Assembly: GCF_900155865.1 (NCBI RefSeq)
Contig: NZ_LT707006.1
Span: 2,003,685-2,067,684 of the forward strand
Direction of reading: 5' to 3'
Source: Bacteroides bouchesdurhonensis
GTDB taxonomy: Bacteria; Bacteroidota; Bacteroidia; Bacteroidales; Bacteroidaceae
Length of the DNA stretch: 64,000 nucleotides
The notes beneath the pieces were generated by a model. That model ran no database searches, had not been told where the DNA came from, and saw only the letters and a program-made list of their open reading frames with translations. Position numbers and translations under genes: made by a program. Shown here piece after piece: positions 28,031 to 36,626 of this stretch; the stretch's first letter is position 1; the number at the start of each line of letters is the position of its first letter.

Positions 28031-28298
28031 ACAGTCCGTTCCTTTATTATTACACTCCCTGCCGGTTTGGGGTCGCTTCACTTCCGGTGGGGATTTTTCT
28101 TTTTTCATCGTCGTGACGCACCCGTCCTTCAGGTTTTCCAAAGGGGGTCGTGAAAACCGACCGGCTACGGAGTATTTTTCCTTCCCATATGACAAAAACC
28201 GACTATCCATGACTATTCCTGCCAGTGTGCCGGTCGCGCTTGCCTCTCATGGTTTCTTCCCTTATATTCGCACTGACATTTAAACAAGTTGAAAAATA

Positions 28299-28621
28299 TG
28301 GAAATATGCTACATCGAGGCCGGTGTCCTTGAGAGGATGCTGGCACGCGCCGAGAACCTGTCCGCACATGTGGACAGATTGTATGAGAGAAACCGCTGTA
28401 AGGAACTCGGAGAGTGACTGGACGGCCAGGATGTCTGCCTGCGCCTTGACATCTCGCCACGTACCCTGCAGACACTCCGCGATACCGGACGGCTGGCGTT
28501 CACCCGCCTCCAGAGCAAGTTCTATTATAAGCCAGAGGATGTGGAGAAGCTGATGGCCTACGTCGGCATCAGACGCAAGGAGAAGGCAATGAGAGAAGGA
28601 AGGAAGAACGGAAACCTTTAA
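28299..28621 (+). pseudogene. Small HTH protein gene with a TGA nonsense codon
   Basis: The frame begins MEICYIEAGVLERMLAR and continues after one stop as LDGQDVCLRLDISPRTLQTL, ending in KPEDVEKLMAYVGIR. This is the family of small HTH (MerR/excisionase-like) proteins found as pairs in Bacteroides elements. The stop is TGA at 28416-28418, exactly where relatives usually have Trp (K-x-W-L-D), so a single TGG to TGA change fits. The ATG-proximal piece alone is only 39 residues. The remaining coding part looks otherwise intact. Confidence 0.75.
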
Positions 28622-28633
28622 AGAGCGGAAGAG

Positions 28634-28927
28634 ATGGAAGGCATTATCGACAAGGAGAACGAACGTGTCCGCAGGTTCTTTGCCCTGCTGGACAACATGG
28701 AGAAAAAAGTGGAGCGTCTTGCCCGTGACAACCGTCCTCCCTTCAACGGGGAACGGTTCCTGACTGACAGGGAGTTTTCCGGAACGTTGAGGATCAGCCG
28801 CAGGTGCCTGCAGGATTACAGGGACCAAGGGCGGATTCCCTATATCCAGCTTGGCGGGAAGATCCTGTACAGGCAGTCGGACATCGAGAAGCTGTTGGAG
28901 GAGAACTATCACGCAGCATTGGTATAA
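28634..28927 (+). CDS. Small HTH protein, excisionase-like
   Basis: The 97-residue protein has an N-terminal helix (about residues 5-35) and a winged-HTH of the HTH_17 type (FLTDREFSGTLRISRRCLQDYRD split across residues 42-65, then GRIPYIQLGGKILYRQSDIE). Such proteins next to tyrosine recombinases often act as recombination directionality factors, so an excisionase role is likely but not shown. It starts 12 bp after the broken HTH gene and ends before a bidirectional terminator that separates it from the recombinases. Confidence 0.78.
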   Translation: MEGIIDKENERVRRFFALLDNMEKKVERLARDNRPPFNGERFLTDREFSGTLRISRRCLQDYRDQGRIPYIQLGGKILYRQSDIEKLLEENYHAALV

Positions 28928-28948
28928 TATCGTATTCAAGTTTAAGGA

Positions 28949-28993
28949 TTGCCGCCGGAATCGTAAATACAATTCCGGCGGCAATTTTTTTAT
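28949..28993. terminator. Bidirectional terminator between the HTH gene and the recombinase
   Basis: Arms of 12-14 bases (GCCGCCGGAAT and ATTCCGGCGGC) flank a 9-base loop and are followed on the plus strand by a T-run (28985-28991). It lies between convergent genes, 20 bases after the small HTH gene and directly at the 3' end of the minus-strand recombinase gene. Confidence 0.85.
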
Positions 28994-30205
28994 TTAGCCT
29001 GCGGCTTCCTTGCCGGCCGCAGGTTTTCTTCTTTCCATCAGCCGGTCCATGTCCGAGGATATCTTCCGGTCGGTGACCTGAGCGTAGACCTGCGTGCTGT
29101 CGATATTCGTATGGCCCATTATCCTGGCGATGCTCTCTATCGGAATGCCCGCGGTCAGTGTCAGGGTTCCGAACGAATGCCGGGCCATGTGGTAGGACAG
29201 GTTCTCTTTCATGCCTAATGCCACGCCCATTCCATGTACCTCGTACCAGAGGACATCGCGGACCGGCAGCGGGAATACCGGCCTGTCGTCATCCGTGGTG
29301 TTGTAAAGATCCAGTATCTGTCCGGCTATGGGATGCAGCGGGATGAACGCCTCCACGTCCGTTTTGGCGCGGCGGATGCGGATATACCTTCTTCCTTCCG
29401 AGGTCGTTCCGATGTGACGGGGATGGAGAGCCCTCGTATCCGCGTAGGCCAGACCGGTCAGCGAGGAGAAGATGAACGTCCTGCGCGCCAGCTCCATCAT
29501 CGGGTCGGGCAGCGGGGTTTCCATCATCCGCTTCAGTTCACTGCGGCTGATATGCCTTAGTTTAGGTGCTTCTTTCCTCTCGTATGCCACGTCCTCTATC
29601 GGGTTGGCACGCAATACTTCCCGGTCCACGGCGATGTAGATGAGCCGGTTGAGCCAGCACAGGCAGTGGTTCACGTGTCCGTTCCTGTGTCCCAGCTCCT
29701 TCTTGAGAAAGACCTTGAACGATTCGGCGAACTCTTCGGTGATGTCCGAAAAGGCGATGTCCTTCATCCCGCGGGATTCGATGAACTGCCTGAGGTTAAG
29801 CTGCGTGGTCTTCGACTGGCGGTAGGTGGAGGTGGAATTGATCTCCTTGGAGCGGACCCTGAGCCGTTCGCGTTCCACCTCTCCGGCCTGCAGGAGGTAT
29901 TCCGGCACGGAATTGGCACCGGATACGGTGGTCTTGAGCTGCTCGGCCGTGACCACTCCCTGGTTCCTCAGCAGGTTCCCATACGCCTCTTCCAGCCGGC
30001 TTCGGAAGGCGGCAAGGCGGTTGTTCTCCCTGGCTGTTTTGATTTCACACTTCTTGCTGTCCCAGTCTCCGGGTTTGCAATAGATGCCTGTCGTGACTGC
30101 CGATTTCTTTCCGTCGATGCTGATCCGGCAGAGGACGGCGGTCGTGCCGTCCGATTTTACCTTGTTACGGTTGATGTAGAATAAAAGCTTGAATGTACTG
30201 CGCAT
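28994..30205 (-). CDS. Tyrosine recombinase (integrase) 1
   Basis: The 403-residue protein has the Bacteroides integrase layout: an N-terminal arm-binding domain (about 1-110), a core-binding SAM-like domain (about 120-215) and a catalytic domain with HMARHSFGTLTL (box II), GHTNIDSTQVYAQV (His and Tyr nucleophile). The usual first Arg position reads SSLTGLAYAD, so it lacks the canonical Arg there, as reported for the IntDOT group. It starts 20 bp after the second recombinase stop, so the two form an operon. It is a candidate for island integration and excision. Confidence 0.9.
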   Translation of the reverse strand: MRSTFKLLFYINRNKVKSDGTTAVLCRISIDGKKSAVTTGIYCKPGDWDSKKCEIKTARENNRLAAFRSRLEEAYGNLLRNQGVVTAEQLKTTVSGANSVPEYLLQAGEVERERLRVRSKEINSTSTYRQSKTTQLNLRQFIESRGMKDIAFSDITEEFAESFKVFLKKELGHRNGHVNHCLCWLNRLIYIAVDREVLRANPIEDVAYERKEAPKLRHISRSELKRMMETPLPDPMMELARRTFIFSSLTGLAYADTRALHPRHIGTTSEGRRYIRIRRAKTDVEAFIPLHPIAGQILDLYNTTDDDRPVFPLPVRDVLWYEVHGMGVALGMKENLSYHMARHSFGTLTLTAGIPIESIARIMGHTNIDSTQVYAQVTDRKISSDMDRLMERRKPAAGKEAAG

Positions 30206-30224
30206 GATAATGATTGTTTAGGGA

Positions 30225-31454
30225 TTAAAGGATAAGTTTCAAATCGCGGGTTGCCTCGACGAACCTGTCCATGTCCTCGAACAGTCGCTTCGGAGTTACA
30301 CGGGCATATATCTGGGTGGTCTTTATGTTGGAGTGTCCCAGCATTTTGCTGATGGTCTCGATCGGCACTCCCTCCTCGAGCGTGACCAATGAGGCGAAAG
30401 AATGCCTTCCCATGTGGTAGACAAGGTCCTGGCTCAGCCCCGCCATCAGGCGCAGGGATTTCATGTTGGCCCTGAGCGTATGGTAGTCCTGCGGCGGGAA
30501 GAGGGTGATGCGGGTATCGTCACGATACTTCCCGATCAACGCGAGTGCTTCCGGCAGCAACTTGACGCGTCCGAGGTAGTCGGTCTTCTTCCGCCGGTAT
30601 TTCAGCCAGAGGCTGCCCTCGTCATCCTGGAAGAGGTTCTCCCGGGTGATGCTTACCGCATCGGCATAGGCGGTGCCGGTGTAACAGGCGAAGAGGAAGA
30701 GGTCCCGGGTGATGACATGTGACCTGCGTTTTTCCGGTATCTCCAGATCGCGTAGCTTCTCGAAATTCTCCCGGCTGAGTGCTTTCGGTGTTGTCTCCTT
30801 CTGCTTGGGCAGCTTGAAGTGGCAGAAATGGTATTTCTCCGAGTGCCCCTCCTTGTAGGCGATGCGGCAGATCTTTTTCAGGATGGACAGGTAATGGCGC
30901 ACCGTCTCCATTGCCAGTTTCTTCTTTTCCAGGCAGAAGTCCTGATAGTCACGGATGAACTGCTCGTTGAGCTGTCCGAAGGCGAGGTCCGAGACCTTGA
31001 ATTCCGTTTTGATGAATTCGGCAAGGGTGCGCCGGGTGTACACGTAGGTCGACATTGTCGTCGGTGCACGGTCCACGCCGACACGGGCCTTCATCTCCTC
31101 ATTGTGCCGGTCGAGAAGTTTGAGCAGGGTCATCTGCATGCCCGCGTTACCCTGGAACATGTCCCTGACCGCGGCGGCATCGAAATCCTTTTTCCTTTCC
31201 ATGAGGGAATTGAAGGCCGAGTGTACGGCAAGCAGCAGCCTCTCTATTTTTTCATTGGTCTCCACCGCTTCCCGGCTCTTGCCATTCAATCGGCTCTCAC
31301 GCGCGTTCCATAGCCCGGGGGTACAGGAGAGCTTGCAGCTGAACTGCGCCATCGTGCGGTTGAGGGTGATCCGTCCCATGATCGGGGCCTTGCCGGTCTT
31401 GTCCGGCTCGCTCTTTTTCAGGTAGAGCAGCACCTTGAATTTTTCCACTTTCAT
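30225..31454 (-). CDS. Tyrosine recombinase (integrase) 2
   Basis: The start is set at 31454 (MKVEKFKVLLYLKKS), the usual beginning for this family; the frame is open to 31535. Box II reads HMGRHSFASLVTL and the end has GHSNIKTTQIYARV with the Tyr nucleophile; the first Arg position reads ACYTGTAYAD, again without Arg. About 410 residues. It lies nearest the island's right end (about 300 bp away), which is where an integrase and its att site are expected. Two tandem recombinases of this kind occur in several Bacteroides elements; whether both are needed here is unknown. Confidence 0.9.
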   Translation of the reverse strand: MKVEKFKVLLYLKKSEPDKTGKAPIMGRITLNRTMAQFSCKLSCTPGLWNARESRLNGKSREAVETNEKIERLLLAVHSAFNSLMERKKDFDAAAVRDMFQGNAGMQMTLLKLLDRHNEEMKARVGVDRAPTTMSTYVYTRRTLAEFIKTEFKVSDLAFGQLNEQFIRDYQDFCLEKKKLAMETVRHYLSILKKICRIAYKEGHSEKYHFCHFKLPKQKETTPKALSRENFEKLRDLEIPEKRRSHVITRDLFLFACYTGTAYADAVSITRENLFQDDEGSLWLKYRRKKTDYLGRVKLLPEALALIGKYRDDTRITLFPPQDYHTLRANMKSLRLMAGLSQDLVYHMGRHSFASLVTLEEGVPIETISKMLGHSNIKTTQIYARVTPKRLFEDMDRFVEATRDLKLIL

Positions 31455-31756
31455 AACGCTCTTTTTTAGGTTGTAAAAATACTCCTTTGAAAAGCGTCCT
31501 TTGGCATGCAAAACATTGATAAACAGTGAATACAAATCTGCTTTGTTCCTATCGGTAAAAATTCGGTTACCTGCCGTTGTTTTCGAAACAGGCGGCTAAC
31601 AGTCTGGTAACTGAAACGTCGCAATATTTTGTTTTCTTTTGCAGGTCTGTCTGTTCTGCAAATCTTGCAAAATGCTTAATTATAAACGTTTTACGTTTAA
31701 TTATCGTCATTCTGTTTTTTATTGCATTTCTAAATATTACTTACGTGGGCCGCCAT
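31455..31756. other. Island right end, candidate att region
   Basis: This 302-base AT-rich stretch lies between the recombinase start and the recombinase-gene remnant. It contains a small inverted repeat (AAACGT/ACGTTT at about 31683-31699) and several TTGCAAA-like words. These may be arm-type binding sites, but that is a guess. The end reads TACGTGGGCCGCCAT, which in the frame of the downstream remnant gives Y-V-G-R-H. Confidence 0.5.
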
Positions 31757-31939
31757 ACCTGGGCTACAACTGCTTATTATTGCGAAATTCATCCGGGAAT
31801 CATATCCGAAGCTATGGGGCATTCTTCTATCACTGTTACCGAGACTTACCTAAAACCTTTCAGGAATAAAAAAATTGACGAGGCGAATAAACGTGTGATA
31901 GATTATGTAAAATGCTTTGTGCCGGGATTAATATGCTGA
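31757..31939 (+). pseudogene. C-terminal part of the split tyrosine recombinase
   Basis: The frame encodes TWATTAYYCEIHPGIISEAM, then GHSSITVTETYLKPF with the catalytic His and Tyr nucleophile, and a basic C-terminal helix ending at a TGA. No N-terminal catalytic part precedes it: upstream residues (LIIVILFFIAF) are unrelated. It fits exactly onto the N-terminal part at 5512-6343, and lies 10 bp before the first inverted repeat of the invertible promoter. This is the place expected for the dedicated recombinase of that inverton. Confidence 0.85.
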
Positions 31940-31949
31940 ATTATAACCT

Positions 31950-32251
31950 GTTACTTCGTAGGTAACGGGAACACCTTTGTTCCAGCTCTCTGAGAGCCAT
32001 CTAAACGAAAAACCAGATAAAATGACATTGAAACATATTTACCCCTGTTCTCTAAAGAGAGCAGAGGGGAGGAAAATCTTTGTTATGTATTGAAAGGTAA
32101 CAAAAGTACTGATACAAAGAAATCCATAGTTTTATTGTGCTATTTTCTTTTTTTTAGTAGTTTATCAGAAAAAATATCATTTTTGTTTGCTTGTTTTCCA
32201 AAATATCTCCATATTTGCACCGCTATTAAGCTCCGTTACCTATGAAGTAAC
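31950..32251. promoter_or_regulatory. Invertible promoter (inverton) with GTTAC-N7-GTAAC inverted repeats
   Basis: The left repeat GTTACTTCGTAGGTAACG (31950-31967) and the right repeat (32234-32251) are inverted copies matching at 17 of 18 positions, each with the GTTAC-N7-GTAAC form known for Bacteroides invertible promoters. The invertible segment between them is 266 bp. It carries one convincing promoter near the right repeat, pointing to the lipoprotein gene, so the sequenced orientation is probably ON. The left repeat begins 10 bp after the recombinase remnant. Confidence 0.88.
32186..32217 (+). promoter_or_regulatory. Promoter inside the invertible segment, facing the lipoprotein gene
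   Basis: TTTG at 32186-32189 and CATATTTG at 32210-32217 are 20 bases apart; the second box differs from TAnnTTTG at its first base. Transcription would begin near 32224, just before the right inverted repeat, giving a leader of about 160 bases. A comparable leftward promoter was not seen. Confidence 0.65.
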
Positions 32252-32386
32252 GGGATAAATTCATTATTGTCAAATGAATAGTTAGGAGGTTATATGAAAA
32301 TGAATGAGGCAAGGTAGGAGGCTTTCAATTAGACAACTAGAGACTATATTTTATTTTTTTAATTTATAAATTAAAAGTTTTTTATT

Positions 32387-35251
32387 ATGAACAAAAAGTT
32401 TTTAAGTGTAGCCCTGTTTGGAGCACTGTTGGCGGTTTCATCAGGTACATTTACGTCTTGTAAAGACTATGATGATGACATCAATAGCCTGAACGATCGT
32501 GTAGATGCAGTAGAAAAATCTTTGTCCGAATTGAAAACACAATTCGGTTCATTGGCTTACGTAAAGGCTGTATCTATCACTAACGGCAAATTGGTGGTAA
32601 CAGATCAGAATGGAAAAGATGTTACTTTTGACATTCCTGTTACAGAGAATACGAACACTACGTATACTCTTGGTGTTAAACAAGAGGGAAACAAAGTAAC
32701 TGTAACTTTAACTCCAAGTGAAGGTAAGGCACAGGAATTTAGTTTCGAGATTACAGACAATGACACTAAATTTGACGCAACTCGGCTCTGGAAAGATGCT
32801 GACGGAAAAGTTTATTATGGCCCGAATGGTGACTTGGAGAACAGTAAAGAAACAGGTGTTGTTGTTCCTAATTATGAACAACATGACAAAACGACTGTTT
32901 CAATCGGAAAGATTATTGAAAACGAAGCAACTCTAGGATGGATCATTCAGGTAGACAAACAAGAACCTGTAAAACTGCTTATTCAGGATGTATTGCCTAT
33001 CACTGGTTTTGCTTGGATTCCAGAAGATTATTATAATGGTATCGAGGCTGTTTCATTCGGCTCTTACGAATATAACGTAATACAGAAAACTGCTGCAAAT
33101 GTAGCTGATACTACTTATACAGCAAACGGTGATGCTACTTTGTCTTCATTTCCTGGAGTAGCAAAATTCCATATAAATCCGTCTTCGGCTACATTGGCTC
33201 AGATTAAGAATGGAGCTGAAGGAGCTACTGTATTGTATAAGGGTGCTACTAATCACACTACAAGAAGTGCTAAAATAGATCCTGAAGCAACAATTGCAAT
33301 TGCTGATGGAATATTGACTGCTAGCATTACTGCTGATCTGAATGAAGCTGAAACTGCTGCTGATAAGCTGGATATGTTGGCTTTGCAGATGACTACTACT
33401 ACTGGTAATAAGTTTACTACTAATTATTTTGCTGTTTATAACGAAAAGAAAACTGTAAGCTTTACTTTGGTTGATAAATGTAATATTACCAACAATACAG
33501 TTGATAGCAAAAATGTATTGGCTACTTCATGGAATGCTGTAACCGGTCAGGTTGCGAAGATTGATGCTGATAACATTGCTGATGCAAGTAATGCACACTT
33601 GGTTCAGGCTTTGGAATATGAAGAAGCTATAAAGGGAGTGGATTTGAATACATTGGTAAATGTGGTGATGACTAAAGATGGAAAGGCTGAAAAAATTGAT
33701 TTAGCTACTAACAAACTTTCTATCGAATATCTTTTGTGTAAGTATACCGTAAACGGAACAGAGCAGATGAATTATGCGAAATTGGATAAATCTGTGCTGA
33801 CTGCCGTTAATTATGGCGACATTAATATGTCTTGTATAGGTAAGACTCCGATAGTGAAGGCTATCGTAAAAGATGCTAATAATGGTGATGCCGTTGTTGC
33901 CGTTGCTTATATCAAGCTATTATATGTGGGTGATAAATGGGAAGTTTCTGACAACTTTGTTGCTGAGCCTTCTAAGACTCTTGAAATCGATTGGAATTGC
34001 TTCGATGATCCGGATTTGGATTACACATCTACTGTAGAATATATGAGTACAAAGGTATATCCGATGGTAGGTTCTAAACTCGGTTTGGACGCATTGTCTA
34101 AAGAAGAGTTTGCTAATATCTATACATTTGTTGATGATCAGGTTAATATTCCTGACGAAGATTTGACGAGCAGATACTTCACTTCAATTACAGAAAAAGC
34201 AGGTGCAGAGGATAACGCTGATAACCGTCAGATTGTATTTAATGTAGATGAAGAGGCTATTAAGAATATCCAAAAGGACGGTACTTACACATTCTATGGA
34301 GTATACAAGAAAAATGATGCTGCGTCTGAAGCTGCATCTAAATATCGCCAGTATCCTGAATTTGTAGCTATTCCTTATGTGGTGAAAGTGAAGAACTATC
34401 CTACTGTGGCAAACGGCCGTATCAAGGATATTAAGAACTTCCGTATAGAACAGGCTTGGGAAAATGGTTATGCAATCTGTAAAGGTAGCAAGGAAACAGT
34501 TAAGGGTGCTGCTTTGTATCTAGATTTGAAAGAAGCTGTCGATTTGGATAAGTTTAAAGCTGATTATGCCGGTTACGAATTGGAAATCGTTGATCCTACA
34601 GCTCCGCTTGTTCCTGTAGCTGAATTAGGTAGTGAATGGTATACAGGTGGTAATAGTAACTGGATTGTTCTGACTAAACAATTGGTTGACGGAGCTGAAG
34701 AAATCGTTCCTGTAAATGTATATGCTATACTTTGCAATACCCATAGAATCTTGGCAGGTACTGTTAATGTGAAGTTCATCAATCCAGCTAGGCTTGCTAT
34801 GAGCAAAACTACTATTAATGTAAAAGACGGTCTGAAAGCTTATAATACACAAGATTTGAAATCATACATTACTATTACTTCTTCTAAGGATGGTTCTGTA
34901 TTGTATGACGGTTCTAAGATTCCAGCTTTGACAGAAATTGGTAAGAGAATTCTTGGAGAAAATCCTGCAATCACTTTAACTAAGGGTGCAGTTAATCCAA
35001 CCCAATGGGGTAGCAAGTTTACACTGAATGATGATGGTACAGTAACATGGAACCTTGAAGGCCAGAATACTTTGGCTAAAGGCCAGAACGCTACTTGTGA
35101 AGTTACTTTCGCAATCGAATATGGTAAGGTTGTTCCTGCTGACTTGAAAATAAATGGTGTTACTGCATCTACTCCTGCTCTTGGTGGTGGTAAACTTACA
35201 GGTAAGTTCACTATCAAGGCATGGAATGCAGACGAATTCCCCGGTGAATAA
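32387..35251 (+). CDS. Phase-variable surface lipoprotein, S-layer-like (BT1927 type)
   Basis: The 954-residue protein has a lipobox ending TFTSC (Cys25), then KDYDDDINSLNDRVDAVEKS, an acidic start of a coiled coil typical of the phase-variable lipoproteins described in B. thetaiotaomicron. The rest is acidic, beta-rich repeats without known enzymatic motifs. Such proteins coat the cell surface and change phage and complement sensitivity; that role is taken from the family. It has a leader of about 135 bases after the right inverted repeat and is followed by an OmpA-family gene. Very low Cys content after the lipobox fits a surface protein. Confidence 0.85.
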   Translation: MNKKFLSVALFGALLAVSSGTFTSCKDYDDDINSLNDRVDAVEKSLSELKTQFGSLAYVKAVSITNGKLVVTDQNGKDVTFDIPVTENTNTTYTLGVKQEGNKVTVTLTPSEGKAQEFSFEITDNDTKFDATRLWKDADGKVYYGPNGDLENSKETGVVVPNYEQHDKTTVSIGKIIENEATLGWIIQVDKQEPVKLLIQDVLPITGFAWIPEDYYNGIEAVSFGSYEYNVIQKTAANVADTTYTANGDATLSSFPGVAKFHINPSSATLAQIKNGAEGATVLYKGATNHTTRSAKIDPEATIAIADGILTASITADLNEAETAADKLDMLALQMTTTTGNKFTTNYFAVYNEKKTVSFTLVDKCNITNNTVDSKNVLATSWNAVTGQVAKIDADNIADASNAHLVQALEYEEAIKGVDLNTLVNVVMTKDGKAEKIDLATNKLSIEYLLCKYTVNGTEQMNYAKLDKSVLTAVNYGDINMSCIGKTPIVKAIVKDANNGDAVVAVAYIKLLYVGDKWEVSDNFVAEPSKTLEIDWNCFDDPDLDYTSTVEYMSTKVYPMVGSKLGLDALSKEEFANIYTFVDDQVNIPDEDLTSRYFTSITEKAGAEDNADNRQIVFNVDEEAIKNIQKDGTYTFYGVYKKNDAASEAASKYRQYPEFVAIPYVVKVKNYPTVANGRIKDIKNFRIEQAWENGYAICKGSKETVKGAALYLDLKEAVDLDKFKADYAGYELEIVDPTAPLVPVAELGSEWYTGGNSNWIVLTKQLVDGAEEIVPVNVYAILCNTHRILAGTVNVKFINPARLAMSKTTINVKDGLKAYNTQDLKSYITITSSKDGSVLYDGSKIPALTEIGKRILGENPAITLTKGAVNPTQWGSKFTLNDDGTVTWNLEGQNTLAKGQNATCEVTFAIEYGKVVPADLKINGVTASTPALGGGKLTGKFTIKAWNADEFPGE

Positions 35252-35271
35252 TTATCGTTATTCTATAATAC

Positions 35272-35305
35272 GGAGAGAGCGCGTCTCAAACGCGCTCTCT
35301 TCTTA
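35272..35305 (+). terminator. Hairpin between the lipoprotein and OmpA genes
   Basis: Arms GAGAGCGCGT and ACGCGCTCTC flank a 5-base loop and are followed by TTCTT. The weak T-run suggests partial termination, giving less OmpA-family protein than lipoprotein from the same promoter. Confidence 0.7.
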
Positions 35306-35326
35306 TTCATTTCTAATGATTGTGAT

Positions 35327-36421
35327 ATGAAAAAGATTTTATTAGCTTTTTTAGTTGTTTTGTGTTGCAGTACGATTGTGACTGCTCAGAATCCGGAACA
35401 ACGTATTAAAGAGCCTGGAAAAGTGATTTTTCATCCTCACTGGTTTATACAAGCACAAGTTGGAGCTGCTCATACTGTAGGCGAAGCAAAATTTACTGAT
35501 CTTATTTCTCCTGCAGCTGCATTCAATGTAGGCTATAAGTTTGCTCCTGCATTCGGTGCACGTGTCGGTGTGAGTGGATGGCAAGCTAAAGGTGGTTGGG
35601 TGAATCCGGAACAAAGCTATCAATATAAATATCTGCAAGGAAATGTTGATATCATGGCTGATCTCAGTACTTTGTTTTGTGGCTTCAATCCGAAACGAGT
35701 GTTTAATGGTTATATCTTTGCCGGAGCAGGACTTAATCGTGGCTTTAACAACGACGAAGCGAATGCGTTGGATACAAGAACGTATAAACTGGAATATCTT
35801 TGGCAAGAAGGAAAGTTCCTTGCGACCGGTCGTTTTGGACTAGGTTGTGACCTTCGCCTAAATGATCGTTTGGCTATTAGTATAGAGGCAAATGCAAATC
35901 TGTTATCAGATAAATTCAACTCGAAGAAAGCAGGAAACTGTGATTGGCAAATCAATGCTTTAGTTGGTTTGAGCATTAAGCTTGGTAAAAGTTATACAAA
36001 GACAGCTCCGGTATATTATGAACCAGATCCTGTAGTAGAAGTACAACCGAAGCCAGCTCCTGTAGTGAAGCAAGAACCACAACAACAGAAAGCAGTGATT
36101 GAGCCGATGAAACAAAATATCTTCTTTGCCCTAAATTCTACGCGTATCCAAAATGACCAGCAAGCAAAAATTGCTTCTTTGGTTGAATATCTGAAAAAAT
36201 ATCCTACCGCAAAAGTGACGGTTACAGGCTACGCTGATGTAAATACAGGGAATGCTAAAATTAATTCCAGACTTTCTGAAGCTCGCGCTAAAAATGTGGC
36301 GGAAGCATTGAGAGCTAAAGGAATTGCTGCGGATAGAATTACTGTTGATTTTAAAGGTGATACAGTACAACCTTATAGTACACCGGAAGAAAATCGTGTT
36401 AGTATTTGTGTTGCAAAATAA
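35327..36421 (+). CDS. OmpA-family outer-membrane protein
   Basis: The 364-residue product has a signal peptide (ending TIVTAQ), an N-terminal eight-strand-type barrel (about 30-225), a proline-rich hinge (about 230-255) and a C-terminal OmpA peptidoglycan-binding domain (NIFFALNSTRIQ to NRVSICVAK) with the conserved ADVNTGNAKINSRLSEARA stretch. It lies 75 bp after the phase-variable lipoprotein and probably shares its invertible promoter, which suggests that it anchors or exports the surface layer. The lipoprotein plus OmpA pairing is also seen in other phase-variable loci of the genus. Confidence 0.9.
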   Translation: MKKILLAFLVVLCCSTIVTAQNPEQRIKEPGKVIFHPHWFIQAQVGAAHTVGEAKFTDLISPAAAFNVGYKFAPAFGARVGVSGWQAKGGWVNPEQSYQYKYLQGNVDIMADLSTLFCGFNPKRVFNGYIFAGAGLNRGFNNDEANALDTRTYKLEYLWQEGKFLATGRFGLGCDLRLNDRLAISIEANANLLSDKFNSKKAGNCDWQINALVGLSIKLGKSYTKTAPVYYEPDPVVEVQPKPAPVVKQEPQQQKAVIEPMKQNIFFALNSTRIQNDQQAKIASLVEYLKKYPTAKVTVTGYADVNTGNAKINSRLSEARAKNVAEALRAKGIAADRITVDFKGDTVQPYSTPEENRVSICVAK

Positions 36422-36529
36422 TATTTACCCCACTTTATTATATCCTATATATGTGAAGAAAAAACAAGGTATAGAGAAAAATGTACTATGCTTGGGAAAG
36501 TGTGGCTTTTAATAAACTCTATTCCTATG

Positions 36530-36586
36530 GAGGATGCCTTTCAATATATTCCCCAATATGTTCCCCATTGGCATCCTCTTTTTTTA
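36530..36586 (+). terminator. Terminator after the OmpA-family gene
   Basis: Arms GAGGATGCC (36530-36538) and GGCATCCTC (36570-36578) flank a 31-base loop that holds a smaller ATATT/AATAT pairing; a T-run follows at 36579-36585. Confidence 0.75.
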
Positions 36587-36590
36587 TAAC

Positions 36591-36623
36591 AAAAGGCGGC
36601 TCGATCTGTTCGAGCCGCCTTTT
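36591..36623. terminator. Bidirectional terminator between ompA-like and rng genes
   Basis: A perfect 13-base stem (AAAAGGCGGCTCG with its complement) and a 7-base loop, flanked by A and T runs so it can act in both directions. It lies 3 bases beyond the stop of the minus-strand rng gene. Confidence 0.88.
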
Positions 36624-36626
36624 CTG

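Larger units (their letters stand above)
6343..31756. mobile_element. About 25.4-kb integrative island inserted in a recombinase gene
   Basis: The limits are set by the point where the recombinase frame is lost (CATA at 6340-6343) and regained (CATA at 31754-31757). Inside, genes look GC-richer than the flanks. The cargo is a fimbrial operon, an orphan hybrid two-component system, two defective IS66 units, small lipoprotein genes, a truncated rteC, small HTH genes, repeat arrays and two tyrosine recombinases adjacent to the right end. No relaxase, TraG-type ATPase or conjugation pilus gene was recognised, so it looks like a decayed conjugative or mobilizable transposon. The exact crossover inside the 4-base identity is not resolved. 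Confidence 0.75.

Noticed and set aside
31577..31756. Start of a separate gene before the recombinase remnant
   Set aside because: The ATG-proximal residues are hydrophobic and unlike any recombinase N-terminus; this is island-end DNA read in the same frame.
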